Positions 24,331 through 37,272 of a stretch of 64,000 bases of DNA are shown piece by piece. The position numbers and the translations under genes were made by a program. Where the stretch lies: positions 59,112,001 to 59,176,000 of the forward strand of contig CM043702.1 of the NCBI GenBank assembly GCA_023935145.1. Reading direction: 5' to 3'. The stretch comes from Bretschneidera sinensis. Taxonomy: Eukaryota; Streptophyta; Magnoliopsida; Brassicales; Akaniaceae. Positions within the stretch are counted from its first letter, which is position 1; each line of letters starts with the position of its first letter. A model generated the notes under the pieces. That model saw nothing but the letters and a program-made list of their open reading frames with translations. It was not told the origin of the DNA and did not search any database.

Positions 24331-25140
24331 AGGTTTTTCCTTTCAATCTTGGAAGGTGATCATTGCTATTCTATTCTAATATCAATTTTTGCCACAATAA
24401 AAAAAAAATTGTCATTTTCCTTTTTGTCTTTTGAAAAACTAGCCTTATTGACAACTCCCTTTGCATTTAATTGTTTCTTCTTTTTCTTTGAGAATTTCTT
24501 GGCCTTGGGCTTAGAAGAAGTAGCCCCATTAACAAGCATAATAGGTGTCTTGCATTTCTTGATTGTTGCCTCTATAGTCTTGAACATGTTAACAAGCTTT
24601 GGAAATATAGCTTCTGTCTTATTCGTGTTATAGTTCATAACAACTGCGAGAATGAATCTTGAAGGGACTATAGGATCAAATCATTACATAATTCTACATC
24701 CATACTAACACTGAGTCCGTCTAATTTCTCAAAATAGTTGATCATTTTCAGTCCATGCTCATGGACTAATGATCATTCAGCCATTCTAGCCCTAAATAGG
24801 TCCTTTGAGATCTGGAACCTCGTAGAGTGACTGTGCTCACCATATAACTCTTGTAAGTGAAGCAACATCATATAAAAGTTTTCCATCTTCTCATACTTCT
24901 TCTTAAGCTCATTAGACATTAAAGTTTGCATATAGCACCTAGCCTTCATGCCATCTTCATGCTACTTCTCAAAAGTAGCGACCTCTTTATCCAGTGCATT
25001 CTCAACAACATTTGTTGAAAGTATTTGATCAAGAACATAGATAATTTTCTTAGAATTGAGAACAATTCTCAAGTTCCTCAGCCAATATATTGATATCAAG
25101 AATTCTGGATAGGGGTTGAGTTTAGTCATTGTGATCTACT
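24331..25140 (-). pseudogene. Copia gag remnant of second long-LTR element
   Basis: Starts near 25135 on the minus strand (MTKLNPYPE). It continues with 'YWLRNLRIVLNSKK', 'VLDQILSTNVVENALDKEV', and the helix-rich body at 24638-24366 (lysine-rich end near 24480). Stops interrupt it at several places, for example after 'EVATFEK'. No clear CCHC knuckle is seen. Confidence 0.75.
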
Positions 25141-26979
25141 ATCAACAAAACAAACAATTAGCATCTATTCATTTTATTATTCACAAATAGATTTGGTCTT
25201 TAATCATATTAGTTCCTCCCACTATTCTTTTTTAATACCATAATCTATTGGTATGAAATTTGGATAAACTCATTGGAAGGTCTCCTAGTAGGGATTAGGA
25301 TTCCATTACTAGTTTAAAATAACCTCACATAATAGTTTCTTGGCTATAAACCTTTAACATGTAGATGACACTTATCAATTACATCTTATATAATTCCCAA
25401 TCATTCCTTCGGCCTCTAAAATATACCATCCTCACATGATAGTTTATTGGACAATATATTCTAGTTAAGTTAGACACACCATTTTCACAAGTGTGAGTGA
25501 TTGAACCAATGAGCTCTCACATAATTGTTTCTTAGACCCATAGTTTCATACCATGTTATATCATATATTTAATAAGGCATCATGAATCTCCCATAATGTA
25601 AGTCCTACATATCTACGGTAAAACTTACTTAGAACAGTAGATCCCATATATCCCTACAATGGTGGAAGGCCACAATAAGACATTTGTAATGTCTCTTCGT
25701 TACAACTTAATAGCAATTAATTTCATGAGGGACTTTAATTGGTCATTAGTCTCATTATTAATTGAACATGCATCACATACATATCATTCATCATATAATA
25801 TCACATAAAAATATGACTCTGGGTGATTATGGACTTTTGTACATGATTCACATGAGCCACTAAGTGAATCATTGGTCTTAATTTAGGATTCCATAATATC
25901 TTTACGAATTCTCGCTTAATGGGTCTCACAATCTTCAAACATATCTCCATTACTTCCTTGCACACTTGATTATCCTTCAGCTTTACATGAAAAATTCCTA
26001 TCTAGTCCTATCAAACTATTCTAATTAATTGCATTACATAATCAATAAGAAAGCTTGATTCAAAATCGAGTGGAGTTACAATAAGAGAGGGAGAGAATTT
26101 CACAACTAGAGATAAAAGAAAGGTGAGGCATGCAAACCCCATTTAAAATTACATATCCCATTAAATATAGAATTAAATATTATAACCCATCAAATTAAAA
26201 CCATGCATTGAATCACATTGAATAATGATCAATCACATAGCTCAATTATTTGGTCTTAAGTCTATAATCAATCATCCTTGAACATATTTACAATCATATT
26301 GCATATATATAAATTCAAATATAATTTACTCTAATTATGGATTTAATTCTAAGATTGCTTATCCTAATCAAATTAGGTTTCTAAAGACTTTTCTTAGTCC
26401 TATTCCAAATAAGACTTAGATTTCTTATTCATTAGAATTTATAATTCTAATGCAATCAGAATTTTGGAGTTCCAATTCCAAATCAATCTCCAAATTCTTA
26501 AAACTTATTTTTGAAAAATTAATAACAATTCTTAATTAATTAAATAATTTTAATTTAAACTTTTTTAAATCAATAATTAATTAGTTTATTTCAATTAAAA
26601 TCAGATTTTAATTTTGAAGAAAATTGAAATAATTTTAAAAACCTTTGAAAAACCCAAAAATCTGGTTTTCACATTTGGACAGTCGGTTGTCTAAAGTTTA
26701 TGTCTAATAACTCATGTCAAGTCTCGATGGTACTATCGACTTTCCTACGGGGCAATTGACTGTCCAAATTTTCTGCCAACTTTTATAGTCAGGTCTATAA
26801 GGCACAATCGACTGTCCCTTCGATTTCTGTAAATTTTCTCAATTTTTCACATTAATTTTCTTCCCAAAACAATTTCGTTTTGATTCAAAATCATATTTTG
26901 ATAAAAAAAAATTTATAATCAATATTTGTTGATTTAATTTGTTTGAGAAATAATTTACAATAATTTTATTATCATCATA
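25141..26979 (-). other. Untranslated leader of second copia element
   Basis: AT-rich, no gene. It aligns in patches with 18011-19669. It contains several copies of an 'aatcgactgtcc'-like motif around 26680-26820. The last bases before the LTR (ATTATCATCATA) are the same as before LTR B1. Confidence 0.6.
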
Positions 26980-28768
26980 TGACAATAAACAATTCAAGAA
27001 CACTTTCTTGAATTTATTGACCTAGGGTTTCATAAACTCTAATATAACTTTTAGATTATGAATACGCAATCTATAAAATTTAACGATCAAATCTTTTACA
27101 GCTATAACAATAAACTACCATCTCCTACATAAATTATAAGGTTGACTTTGATACCCTTCAAGGAAACCAATGTAGAAAACGCTACGAAAATTTAAAAATT
27201 TTCATTTATACCTATAAAACCTAATCAACTTGTAATTTACATAGAACATATATTGAATAAGAACATTAAGGATAGAATTGTCACATTTGATTCGTCATGT
27301 TCTTGGCTTTTTGAATTTATTGTTTTCGAATTCTCTAACACTCCCAAATCCAAATTTCTTCGCATTCTTGAATTCACAATAATTATAATACTATGTGATC
27401 TCTAAAGATAGTCCTCACAGGGCAATTTATAAATTAGGATTTCTCTCTCTTTTGTGGAAGAAGAATAACTAAACCTTGGGAGAAACTTGTGTGTAGATTA
27501 TGTGCTAGAAAATTTTTGCACACTCATAAGCTATTTATAGTGTTAGGAATATATCCAACTAACCATTAATTGAAAACTTAACCCCTACAATTATTTCTTA
27601 ATTATATATTGCCTCTTTTGTGTGTGAAGCTTTAGGTTCAAACTAATCTGGTTGTAGGTCATAACTTTTATGTAATTACAATTTGAACCATTTTGAATTA
27701 ATTAGAACTCATTCTAATTTATTTTGAATCAAAACTCTTTTTAATTCTCTCTTTTATAAGAATTAATAATTGTCCATGAAATTAATTCTTAGGGCTTCTA
27801 CAATCATGAGTGACACCTAGAAGTATATTATAACTATCCATACAATGTGAATTTGGTTGTGAAACCTAAAACCTTTCTGTTATCAGTTATCGTGCAATTC
27901 AATCCTTCCAATGCAATGTCCCAATTAAGTTAATTTGGGTATGGAATTAGTTTCAAACCCTTAGCTTTAATTCAATGTGTCTAAATCAAGGAATATAATT
28001 CTAATTGTAAAATTCAAAACTCCTTTCTAAGTCTCACCCTACCTTGGGCAAGGAACTTCCTGAATTATATCTTAGTAGATCACATAGGACATTCTCTCGA
28101 TTTACTTTAGAGTGATAGATCACTTATTGTACACTCATATACCTCCATATGAGACTCATTATACCCAATTACTCATAGACCTTCATATGAGACTCATTAT
28201 ACCTAATTACTACTAAAGAATAGTTCATGAATAGAATCATATTAAATAGCATCAAAGTATAATAAGTTGCATACAAGATAACCATGGTGCCCTAGGTCTA
28301 AGGATCACATTAACAACTGTAACATAAGAACGATCTATTGAAAGGCAAATAAAAATCTATTAGGTGTTCTTAAGTCGAGTTGTGTTCTATATACTCATTC
28401 TCTAATGAGCACCCACATAGTTGTTTTAGTTTCTTCCACACAAGTAACACTGAGATCAGTCACCCTCCCAATTGAGCAAACATAGTATGTACTAGTCTAT
28501 CCGGATTACTAATGTCCAATTAGTATCCTACGACCAGAAACACGTAAGAGAAAAGCTTTTAAGAAGATTAGGTCTCAAAATTATAATCTCATTATAATCC
28601 TATCTCCATTGTTCTTACTCTATGGACTTAATTACAAAAATGTAATTATACAAATATTCATTATCAATAAACTTGACATTAATTATGATAACAATTTGAA
28701 ATAGATTGTTTTACAAATAATATCTCTAGACATCAATTGTCATTGTCCTGTAGGGCATATTACTAACA
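26980..28768 (-). repeat. Copia LTR B2 (5' LTR of second element)
   Basis: On the minus strand it starts TGTTAGTAATATGCCC at 28768 and ends GTTTATTGTCA at 26980. The TATAAATAG box is at 27531-27539 (minus). It is longer than B1 because of a stretch of about 270 bases (27055-27335) absent from B1 and a local duplication near 28140-28205 ('ccatatgagactcattatac' twice). It is similar to B1 at roughly 85 percent by eye. Confidence 0.8.
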
Positions 28769-30279
28769 TAAACTTTCACCAAGAATTCTCTATGAATCTA
28801 TTTGAATGATAAATCAATAATCTCCATAAAAGGTTAGGGTTTATACCTTAATAAAAATTTTGGTTTAAAATTCGGTGAAGATAAGGTCACAAATCGTTTA
28901 AATGTCCGGCCTCTAAACGTATCCACACGAACAATGAAGGACAAAGATCCCTAACTAGATCGCCAAAAAATCAAGAGTGCTAGCTCAAGGATTATTTTCC
29001 ATTTTTTTTCCTTTTAGAGAGAGTTTAAGATCTGATCTTAAAACTCAAAAGTTGCAGGGTTTCCATCAAACAGAAGCCCTTATATAGAGCCTTTACTCCT
29101 AAAATCTCAAGGATTTCTAGAATTAGGATTAAACTCCTTGTTTAATTTAATTTCTAGAACCCTCCTTATTGACCATCTAGTTTTCTTTATTCTTAAAATT
29201 TCTCTATTGTGTGTGACCCCTTAGGTTCAATATCGCATTAGCAGTAGGTCGAAACTTTTACGTAACAATTAGATCCCATCCAATTAATTAAAACTCCTTT
29301 TAATTTTAATTTATATTAAAACTCCTTTTAATTCTCTCTTTCTACAAGTCATGATTGACACCTAACAGTATGTCATGACTAGCCAAGCAATATGAATTAA
29401 TGTGAACCTTTCCATTGTCAGTTACCATACAATTCAATCCTCCCATCATGCAATATCCTTGATTAGACTTAACGCATGGATTTACTTTTCAATCATTAAT
29501 TATTTAATCATATGTATCTTAATCTCAAGTCCATAAATTAAATGGTTAAATTATAAATTCCTTTATAATTTCCACTTGATCTTGGCCAAGGAATTTCCAA
29601 ACTATGACTTAATCAGATCACATAGGACATTCTCATTTTTTATTGAGAGTGATGGATCCTCTATTGTACACTCACATACCTCCATGCATAAATGGTCATA
29701 CACAATTACTACTTTATATGGCTCATGATGAGAACCACATTTAAATAGAATTAAAATATGATGACCTATGCACAATATATCTATGGGGGCTCAAGTCCAA
29801 TGATCTAATTGCAATGCAAGAACTCCTATTGATATCCACTAAAATGTCCATTATGAATTACTTAGTCGAGTAAGTTTAGTGTACATATTCTCTAACAAGC
29901 ACCTACATAACTTGTTTTAGTGTCTCATACACTGGTGATCATGAGATCAATCACCCTCAACTCTTTGAGAAAACATAGTATGTACTAATTTATTCGGGTT
30001 CACTAATACCTTTTTTAGTGATCATATAATCATTAGGAACATTTAAGAATAAAGTTTAAGAAAATATATCTCATTAGCATGATCTTATCATAGTGCTTAT
30101 TTTCATTGCTCTTATTCTATGTGTTTTATCATGTAATGCACATGTAGTGATTTGTAATGAATATGATAAATAAGATAAATGTCATTATGAATTTTATTGT
30201 TAATAAATAAATAAAATTAATTATATGTAATATGTCAATAACATTAAATATCATTGGCTTGTAAAGCATACTACTATCA
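28769..30279 (-). repeat. Copia LTR A2, abutting LTR B2
   Basis: On the minus strand it starts TGATAGTAGTATGC at 30279 and runs to TAAAC at 28769, where it joins LTR B2 directly. Compared with A1 it lacks about five terminal bases (TGCAA on plus). No polypurine tract precedes its start, so it is a 5' LTR or a solo LTR. It contains no gene. Confidence 0.75.
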
Positions 30280-33200
30280 ATCACATCTAAAATAGATCCA
30301 TTGATTTTCATAAAGGAAAAAAAAAATTGAAAAGAATGGAAAAATTTTAACCACACTGAAAGTATGCACATGATTCTTGGTAGCTTTGAACATGTTCAAC
30401 TTAAATAGAATTTTCATCAAAAAACAATTATTTTATTCGACTTTTTTCAACCACTATTAATTCCATTCATTTTCCTATACGAAGTAATACGTTTATACCA
30501 TCATGTTATTCAAAGGAAACTGAAATTTGGTCTTTGGAAGTTTGTGACACCCATGAAGTTAGTATTATGAAAGATTTAAATGTAGATTCTTTGCTTCCAG
30601 CAAAGGAATTCAAGGGTTGTTGCCATGAATTAAAGAAAAAAAATATAAAATAATACTAGTAATTCAAGGGTCTTTCTTCTCATCCCCATCTTAGTTGCCG
30701 ATAGAAAACGTCACAATCATCTATTAGTCCAAATCGAACGGTGCAGGCAAAGGACTTAGTCATTGCAAATTATAAATATGCTGCTTTCTTTATCAAATAA
30801 GAACTAATCCCACAAGCCTTTCCCATTATAAATTGAAGAGTTCTCCTCTGACACTTTTGAGGGTTTTTCAATTGGACAATTTGTTGTTTATAATAATAAG
30901 ATTTGAGTATTATCGCTACAATTATTTTTTTCTTGATTTGGACTTATTGTTAAATATTAATACATGAGCTAATCATCGATGACAAAGTGGGTAAAAAAAC
31001 AAAATTTTATATATACACAAAAAATATTTTTATAGGAATACTTACAGGATATTATTATGATGGGAAGTGTACAAATGTCTAATTTCGACATTTAGTTAAA
31101 ATCTTCTCTTTTAAAAAAAATTTTGTGTTTGTCTGGATACTTAGAAAATATATTTTATAAGAATTCATCTCACTATTAGATTAAAGAAAAAAATATTTTT
31201 TTCATATCATCTAATAGTAAAATAAATTATTGTGTTATATATTTTTTATAAACATATACTTGACAAAAAAGGCATTGGATCCACTGCAAAAGAAAAATTG
31301 AAAATGACAGCATTGCCACACTAAATGAAGGAAAAAGAGAACGTAATAATTTAGATGAAGTTGTCCTTTGTTTTTTACTTTCTTTACCATGGATTCAGAC
31401 ATTCCCTTCGAGTTTTTAGCATTTTCCGGCAAGAAGTTCTCCTTTCTAAAGATATCATATTCCTCGATTAAAAATCTCGACCTAAAAGTTTGTATCATCT
31501 CTAATCTCTCATCTAACTCCTACTTAATATGTCCAACCAGCTCCTACCCTCCACCAACTTTCTTTCTTTATTTATTTTTTTAAATAGAGTTGACCATAGT
31601 CCATTGTCCTTCTTTTAGCAAGGTGATTATTGCTTTGGACCAAATATATAAAGAACTCAAATTAATATCTCAGTTTGATTCAGATGAAGCCCACTCACTT
31701 ATCAATTCAGAACAAGCCCACCCATCAATTATTTGAGATTTTATCTTGCCGTCTTTATTATATCTTGAGAAGCCATCGACTAAAGTAGTTGTTGTGCTCC
31801 AAAATTGGAGCTTAAGCACCTAATTTTTTTTCTTTATAAATACAATGCGGATTATGTTCTTAGACCACATAATTTTCGCCTCAGAGTTGGATTTGAGTTC
31901 AAAATTTCAATGTAATGCTTGACTGAATTTTTATAAATGCTTTTGGACTTATTGTGTATTTACTTAGAGAGAAAAATAAGAAGAAAGATAAATAAGAGAA
32001 AACAAAAAGTGTGTGTAATGGATTTTTCTCTTGCATAATAGAAGAGAAAAGAAAACTAAGATGATTGGTGTTTTCTTTTTGTATATATAAATCACAATTC
32101 TCCAAATTTGGGAAGATTGGAGCTTGAAAAATGGGAGAGAAATAAAATGAGGTTATCTATTTGCCAATTAATCCTCATCTAATCTCTTTGTTTGCTTGAA
32201 AACAAATTTTGACAAAATATTCATATGGAATGTTCCAGAACATTTATGAGGTTCAAATATTCTAGCTAATATATGAAATTAATTCGCTAAAAGAAATTAA
32301 ATTAGATCAAGAGATTGCAGTAACTGTGTCCATTTTACACAATTACAAAAGACAAAACAGTGTAATTCTCTAACTAGAATGCCAAAATAGTTAGAGAAGA
32401 ACATAAACATTCGAGCAACATCATTTTCATTGATGATTTCTAAATATTCGATGACAAATTGTAAATAGCTTGCTAATAATTGAACAAACTTGTTGGAAGA
32501 TTAATAACTTGACTAATGCTACCTTGAGAGCTTTGCTACTTGAGCTACTTGATTGCTAGAACTTTGGCTGAGCTACTTGATTATCACGAACTAAGTTGAG
32601 AATCTTGCTACGAACTACTTCATTGCTCCTTAAACTACTGGATTGTTTGAATCAGCTCACCTGAGAATCTTTCATCGTTACTTGATTTGCTCCTTAACCT
32701 GCTACGTGTAGGAAAATTTTATCTTATGTGGGCTTACGTTGATTTATAGTTTTGGTTTTCGTTTAAAAAAATGGGTTGACAGTTTAGAGCATAATATTGG
32801 TAAGCCCATATATGTAATAATGTGATCTATAAGGTTATTTGGGCTATAAGCATCTTAGTACTGCTGGTATGACTTTATATGTGTAGTGGCCTATTTATTT
32901 TTCATTGGACTCCTAGATGGGAGACCCAATTAAGGTATAAAGCCCATTAGGTCAGGTCCCATCTTCCATCGGTTAAAGCCTTACTCTATATATTCTTATT
33001 GATATGTATATGTAGGTACTTCTCTTTTCCACCGATTACCCATATATTTGACACATTACCCAAGGTCACTCCCTTCGAGGAAGGATGATATGACCAAGGT
33101 GCGGATTGCGATGAGTGAGCATACAGAAATGAGTGAAACCTACTAAGTATAATACAAGTCCTTTATAAGTAGTAAGGAGACTCCTATTACGGGTATACTT

Positions 33201-34560
33201 TTAATGTATTAGACAAGTGGTCATTATCATCCAAGTTCAAAGCAAGGATAATGGGTAAAGAATCGTCATTTGACCTTGAAGGGGTCAAATCCCTTATCAT
33301 TGGTCCACATAAGAGATTCCAATGCTCGGGAGATTTGGGTACAAGGGAGTGAGAAATTAAAGCTCTCTCTCTCTCTCTCTCTCACCTAGACAAAGTCTAA
33401 CCCTTTGTGTTTTACGAAAAATTATTCAAGACTTTAATTTAAGTCTTATTATCATACACTAATAAAGCAAAGCACATATTCACAATTTATATTCAAGCAA
33501 GATGACACCAATTATCATGTAAATAAGTACACGACTAAGAAAAGAGAAAGTGCTTTAAACATGAAACAAATGAATGATCAATATCACTTTTGATGTGCGG
33601 ATAAAAAAGAAGAAGTGGATTAAAGCATGCAAATTTAAATAAACAGACTAAACATGTGAGGATTTAACGTATAAACCAAAAATATTTTAAACAAACGGAT
33701 TCAAATGAATGGATTAAACATGTGGATTAAACTACATGTAAATTTGAACATATGCAGGTTAGAACTAAGCTAAACATGCGGATTTGAATAAATGGACTAA
33801 AACTAAGCATGTGACAAAGAAGAGATTAAAATTACTTATAATATGCAAATGTGTAATGAAGCACTCAATGATTGACCAAATGGGGTCATAACGATCTTTA
33901 GAATAAAAAGAGCATGTGATTAGTAACAAATTGAAAGAAAGCACATAACTTAGAAGAAATAAAATGAGCATTATAAAGGAATTAAGATAAAAAAGAATGA
34001 ACATTGAAGCTACAATGGATTTAATCAAATGGAAAGCAAGCTAAATTGTTTAATCCATTTTCAAGGTGGTTCAAACATAGAAAGCATGTCAACAATTTTA
34101 TTTCTTAACAAAAGAAGTTTAACCAACCTTTTGGCTAGGGAAAGTTTCCACATGCGAGAATAATCCTTAAAGATTCCGCGCGCCTTTGTGGATTTGGTGA
34201 GTTTGGAGGATTGGTTTGATTGTGAATTAGAAGACCATTTGTAAGTGTATGGTCGGTTAGACGAACTCTCTCTTGTTCTTGTTTTTTTTTTCTCTCCACT
34301 CTTTTTTGTTTGCTCTTATCTCTTTACTATGCTTCTCTCTTTGCTCTCTTATTTTTTCTCTCTATACTTCTCTCTTTGTGTTATGCTTCGCCCTTTTGTT
34401 ATGCCTCCCTCTCTATACTCCTCTCTTTGTTATGCTTCTACCTCTCTTGCTTTGTGTTAATAATGGGGTTATTTATAAGAGAAGGTTTGGTTGCCCAAGA
34501 ATAAGAAAGATAACAAATACAATGAAAAGAGAGGGTATGGCTTGCCATGAAGAGGGAAGA
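30280..34560. other. AT-rich DNA without recognisable genes
   Basis: No coding region is supported. It holds a possible MITE at 31125-31272 and gene-poor AT-rich stretches. A minisatellite-like region at 32500-32700 is built on 'gctacttgattgct'-type words. (CT)n lies at 33362-33384, and repeats of an 'aaacatgtggatt' word run over 33590-33800. A CT-rich stretch (34270-34460) opens hydrophobic frames that are not genes. A TTATAAATAACC box (minus, near 34470-34480) could belong to a decayed LTR next to the 148-bp array. Confidence 0.5.
31125..31272. mobile_element. Possible MITE-like inverted repeat
   Basis: The inner arms CACTATTAGAT (about 31172) and ATCTAATAGT (about 31209) pair closely around a T-rich loop. 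Weaker pairing extends outward through ATATATTTT-like blocks to TTTGTCTGGATA and its partner TTGACAAAAA. Total length is about 148 bp. No target duplication is certain. Confidence 0.3.
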
Positions 34561-34599
34561 GAAATGGGTGCAACTTTAGAGGTGAAAAATGTAAGTTAA

Positions 34600-35531
34600 A
34601 ACTGGTATGGTAAGTTTAACAAAGCAAAAAGAAAGAAGGGGCTTTCTTCTCTTGGTGGCTCGTTCTTGGAGGGAAGGATGAAGCAATTTTTGAGGTAGAA
34701 AAGGTTAAAGCTTAAAGAGAAAATGTGTGTTTAACAAAGCCAAAAAAAGGAAGAAGAAGACTTTTTCTTATAGCACACATGGCTAGCCATGAGAAGAAGA
34801 AAGAGTGCAGTTTTTTTATGTGAAAAGGTTGACTTTGATAGATAGGAAAGAGTGGGAGCTTACAAAGGAAGTATCCAATTAACAAGGTAAAAATGGAAGA
34901 AGAAAATTTATTCTTATGGTATATATGTGGCCGACCATGAGGATGAGATAAAGAATAGTTTTTTATGTAGAAAGAGTGGGCTTTGACACATGAGAAATGA
35001 TGAGAGCTTACAAAGAAAATGTTCAATTAACAAGGTAAAAGGGGAGAAGAAAACTTCCTCTTTTTCCACTCACATGGCTGGTCACTTGCATAAGAGAAAG
35101 TGTAATTTTTTTATATTGAAAATGGGAATTTAACACATGGGAAATAGTGACAGCTTAGAAGGGAAATGTTCAATTAACAAGGCAAAAAGAAAGAAGAAAA
35201 CTTTTCTTTTTCACTCAAATGGCCAATCACATGGGGGAGAGAAAGTGCAGTTTTTTTTTTTTTTTGTAGGAAACGAGACTTTGACACATGGGAAAGAGTA
35301 AGAGCTTAGAATGGAAATATCCAATTAAAACCACAAAAAATAAGAAAAATTCTTCTTTTTCCACTCACATGATCAATCACATAGGGGAGAGAAAGTGTAG
35401 TATTTTTATGTCAAAAATGGGACTTTAACATATAGGAAAGAGTGAGAGCTTGCAAAAGAAATGTCTAATTAACAAGGCAAAAAGGAAGAAGAAAACTTCT
35501 TCAAGGATAAAACTTCTTATGGCAAATATAT
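34600..35531. repeat. Tandem array, about 148-bp units, about 6 copies
   Basis: The unit start 'aacaaggtaaaa' or a variant recurs at about 34618, 34733, 34882, 35029, 35177, 35327 and 35473, so the period is 146-150 bases (first interval 115). Each unit carries 'tttccactcacatggctggt', 'gagaaagtgcagttttttat' and 'tttgacacatgggaaagagt'. The array is cut at 35531 by the Tekay composite; a unit fragment (CATATGGTCGGCCATTTG) resumes at 43761. Confidence 0.9.
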
Positions 35532-35878
35532 TGTAACGACCCATCCCGGGTTGGCCACCCCCAAGACAATGTTGTTACATTTTGAATTTGCTCATCCTTT
35601 ATAAATCTCTTCTTCTCATATAATTAATCGTCATCTTGAGACTATCAATTCTATCTCATAATTACCTCATTATGAGGTTCATAGCATATAATCAGTCACC
35701 CAAATAATTCTCATAATTTCATATCTAATCATCAACCATAGCTCGTCAAGATCCACTAAATTTTCTCTCCTCATAAATCATATCAAATCATCAACCATAG
35801 CTCATCAAGATTCTCATTTATCGCTTTTATTATTAAATCGACTCATTATTCCAATAATATTATTTCTCATAAAATAAT

Positions 35879-37171
35879 TGATGAGTGAAACATATTACAT
35901 ATTTTGGCCCCTTAATTTACATTTGTTAGCTTAAGAATTCGTTACTTTGAGTTGTTTTTCGTTGTTTTACAGGTTTATAAGCTTGGAAAGGAGTTTCACT
36001 AAATTGCCAGAATTGCTCGTACAGATCAGCCATATTTGAAAATTAAACTGTATTGATGCAAGAAGAACCAGGAGATGACCCATATATGCTTAGAAAGATC
36101 CGGAAGTCTATTTTCTGGAGAATTTTACAGCTCATAAAAAGGATTTTTCTAGAGAAAGTTATGGCAGTTTTAGTAAACAAAGTTCAGGCTGTGCGGGCTA
36201 TGCGGGATTTCAGCGTCAGCAGAAGTTTTGAAGGGCAGGTGAAGGCTTAAATCCCACATCCCACATCGGTTGGAAACATATTTCTATATCCCACATCCCA
36301 CATCAGATTGGAAACACATTGCACTCGTGGTATTTGCCTATATAAACACCATCTGACTCCATCATTCAGTGTACAATTCCTTAGCCACTTTGGTACAAAC
36401 CGGTGGACCATCTGCTAGCATTCTGGTGGATCCCGAAGGTTTTGCTACCACGAGGGGAAGCGTCGCCCAACAGCGAGTGGAATTTCTCCCTTGTATAGTA
36501 AATATTTCTTTCCATTTTGTTTTTGTTTAGTTTAAATGTTTAGCACTTTTATTATGAACTGTAGTTTCATAATTATGAGAGGCTAAAATCTTCAAACTAA
36601 GGTTGAAGATGAAGCCTCGCCGTTGTTTGGCATAATAGTTTCAAATTTGTTTATACAATTTTGATGTTTTTTAGTATAAATGTTCTGTCAATTATTTGAG
36701 TAAAATTTTATGATTGATTGCCTTTAAATTGTTCTATTGGATATTCCTTGTATTTTATCTGATGGATACATCAAATTGTTTTTTATTAAATTGGATTTCC
36801 TTTGTGATTTGTTAAAAGCAGATACATTGGATACTTTTGGTTTAATTGGGATATTTGTTGTTTTTTGTCTTAAGTTGGATTCATGAAATGTTTTGATAGA
36901 CTATTTTTACATGAAGATATATGCTTAGCTTTGGTCGGGTGGATTCAGAAACCTTAGTGTTTTTATCGTTAGTTTTTTTTAAATCAATTTAACTTAAGTT
37001 TATATTTCTTTTGCAAAAATACAACTCAAAACTTGGAACTAGGTTAAAATAGGCTTAGTTTAGATAAAAAATATTTTCACAATGCAATTCCCTGTGGATT
37101 CGACCTCGCACTTGCACAACACTATATTGCAAACGACTCGTGCGCTTGCGAGTAATTTAAAACTTACAACA
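35879..37171 (+). repeat. Athila 5' LTR
   Basis: Starts TGATGAGTGAAACATATTAC and ends ACTTACAACA. The TATA box TATATAAAC is at 36339-36347, after repeated 'tcccacatcggttgg' and 'tcccacatcagattgg' words at 36250-36315. Open frame 36053-36250 also occurs in the other LTR, but only because the LTRs are copies. Confidence 0.95.
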
Positions 37172-37200
37172 AGTTTTTGACGCCGTTGCCAGGGAATTTT
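37172..37200 (+). promoter_or_regulatory. Primer-binding site of Athila element
   Basis: The bases just after the LTR read AGTTTTTGACGCCGTTGCCA and then GGGAA. This corresponds to the TGGCGCCGTTGCCGGGGA primer site used by Athila elements, with two or three changes (TGACGCC for TGGCGCC, CCAGGG for CCGGGG). Confidence 0.75.
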
Positions 37201-37272
37201 TTGGTTTATGAAAATTTTTGGTCTGAATTGATTTTATTTTTCTACTAGTTAGTTATAAAAAAATAAAAAAAA

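Larger units (their letters stand above)
8627..30279 (-). mobile_element. Complex of old long-LTR Ty1/copia elements, nested or tandem
   Basis: Four long LTRs of one lineage in two subfamilies lie in the same minus orientation: A-type at 8627-10148 and 28769-30279, B-type at 19670-21116 and 26980-28768. Internal sequence with gag at the high-coordinate side and RNase H at the low side lies in 10149-19669 (interrupted by a nested element) and in 21117-26979. All frames are broken. The lineage looks like Angela or a near relative: LTRs of about 1.5 kb beginning TGTTAGTAATATG, a PPT of the AAGTGGGAGAT type, and an RNase H block with 'KEPRSHQKSK'. I see no matching 5-base duplication around the outer limits (GACTA before 8627, ATCAC after 30279), so a simple single insertion is not demonstrated. 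Confidence 0.65.

Noticed and set aside
28769..30279. Integration of a two-LTR circle as explanation of the LTR-LTR junction
   Set aside because: The two LTRs belong to clearly different subfamilies, whereas a circle would join two nearly identical LTRs.
33765..34028. 87-codon hydrophobic minus-strand frame resembling a membrane protein
   Set aside because: Composition is explained by AT-rich repeats; no homologous copy or start context.
34245..34599. Hydrophobic frames of 64-108 codons rich in Leu, Phe, Ser
   Set aside because: Low-complexity CT-rich DNA; all three frames are open for the same reason.
36053..36250. 65-codon frame conserved in a second copy at 40559-40756
   Set aside because: Both lie in the two LTRs of one Athila element; conservation comes from the LTRs being recent copies.
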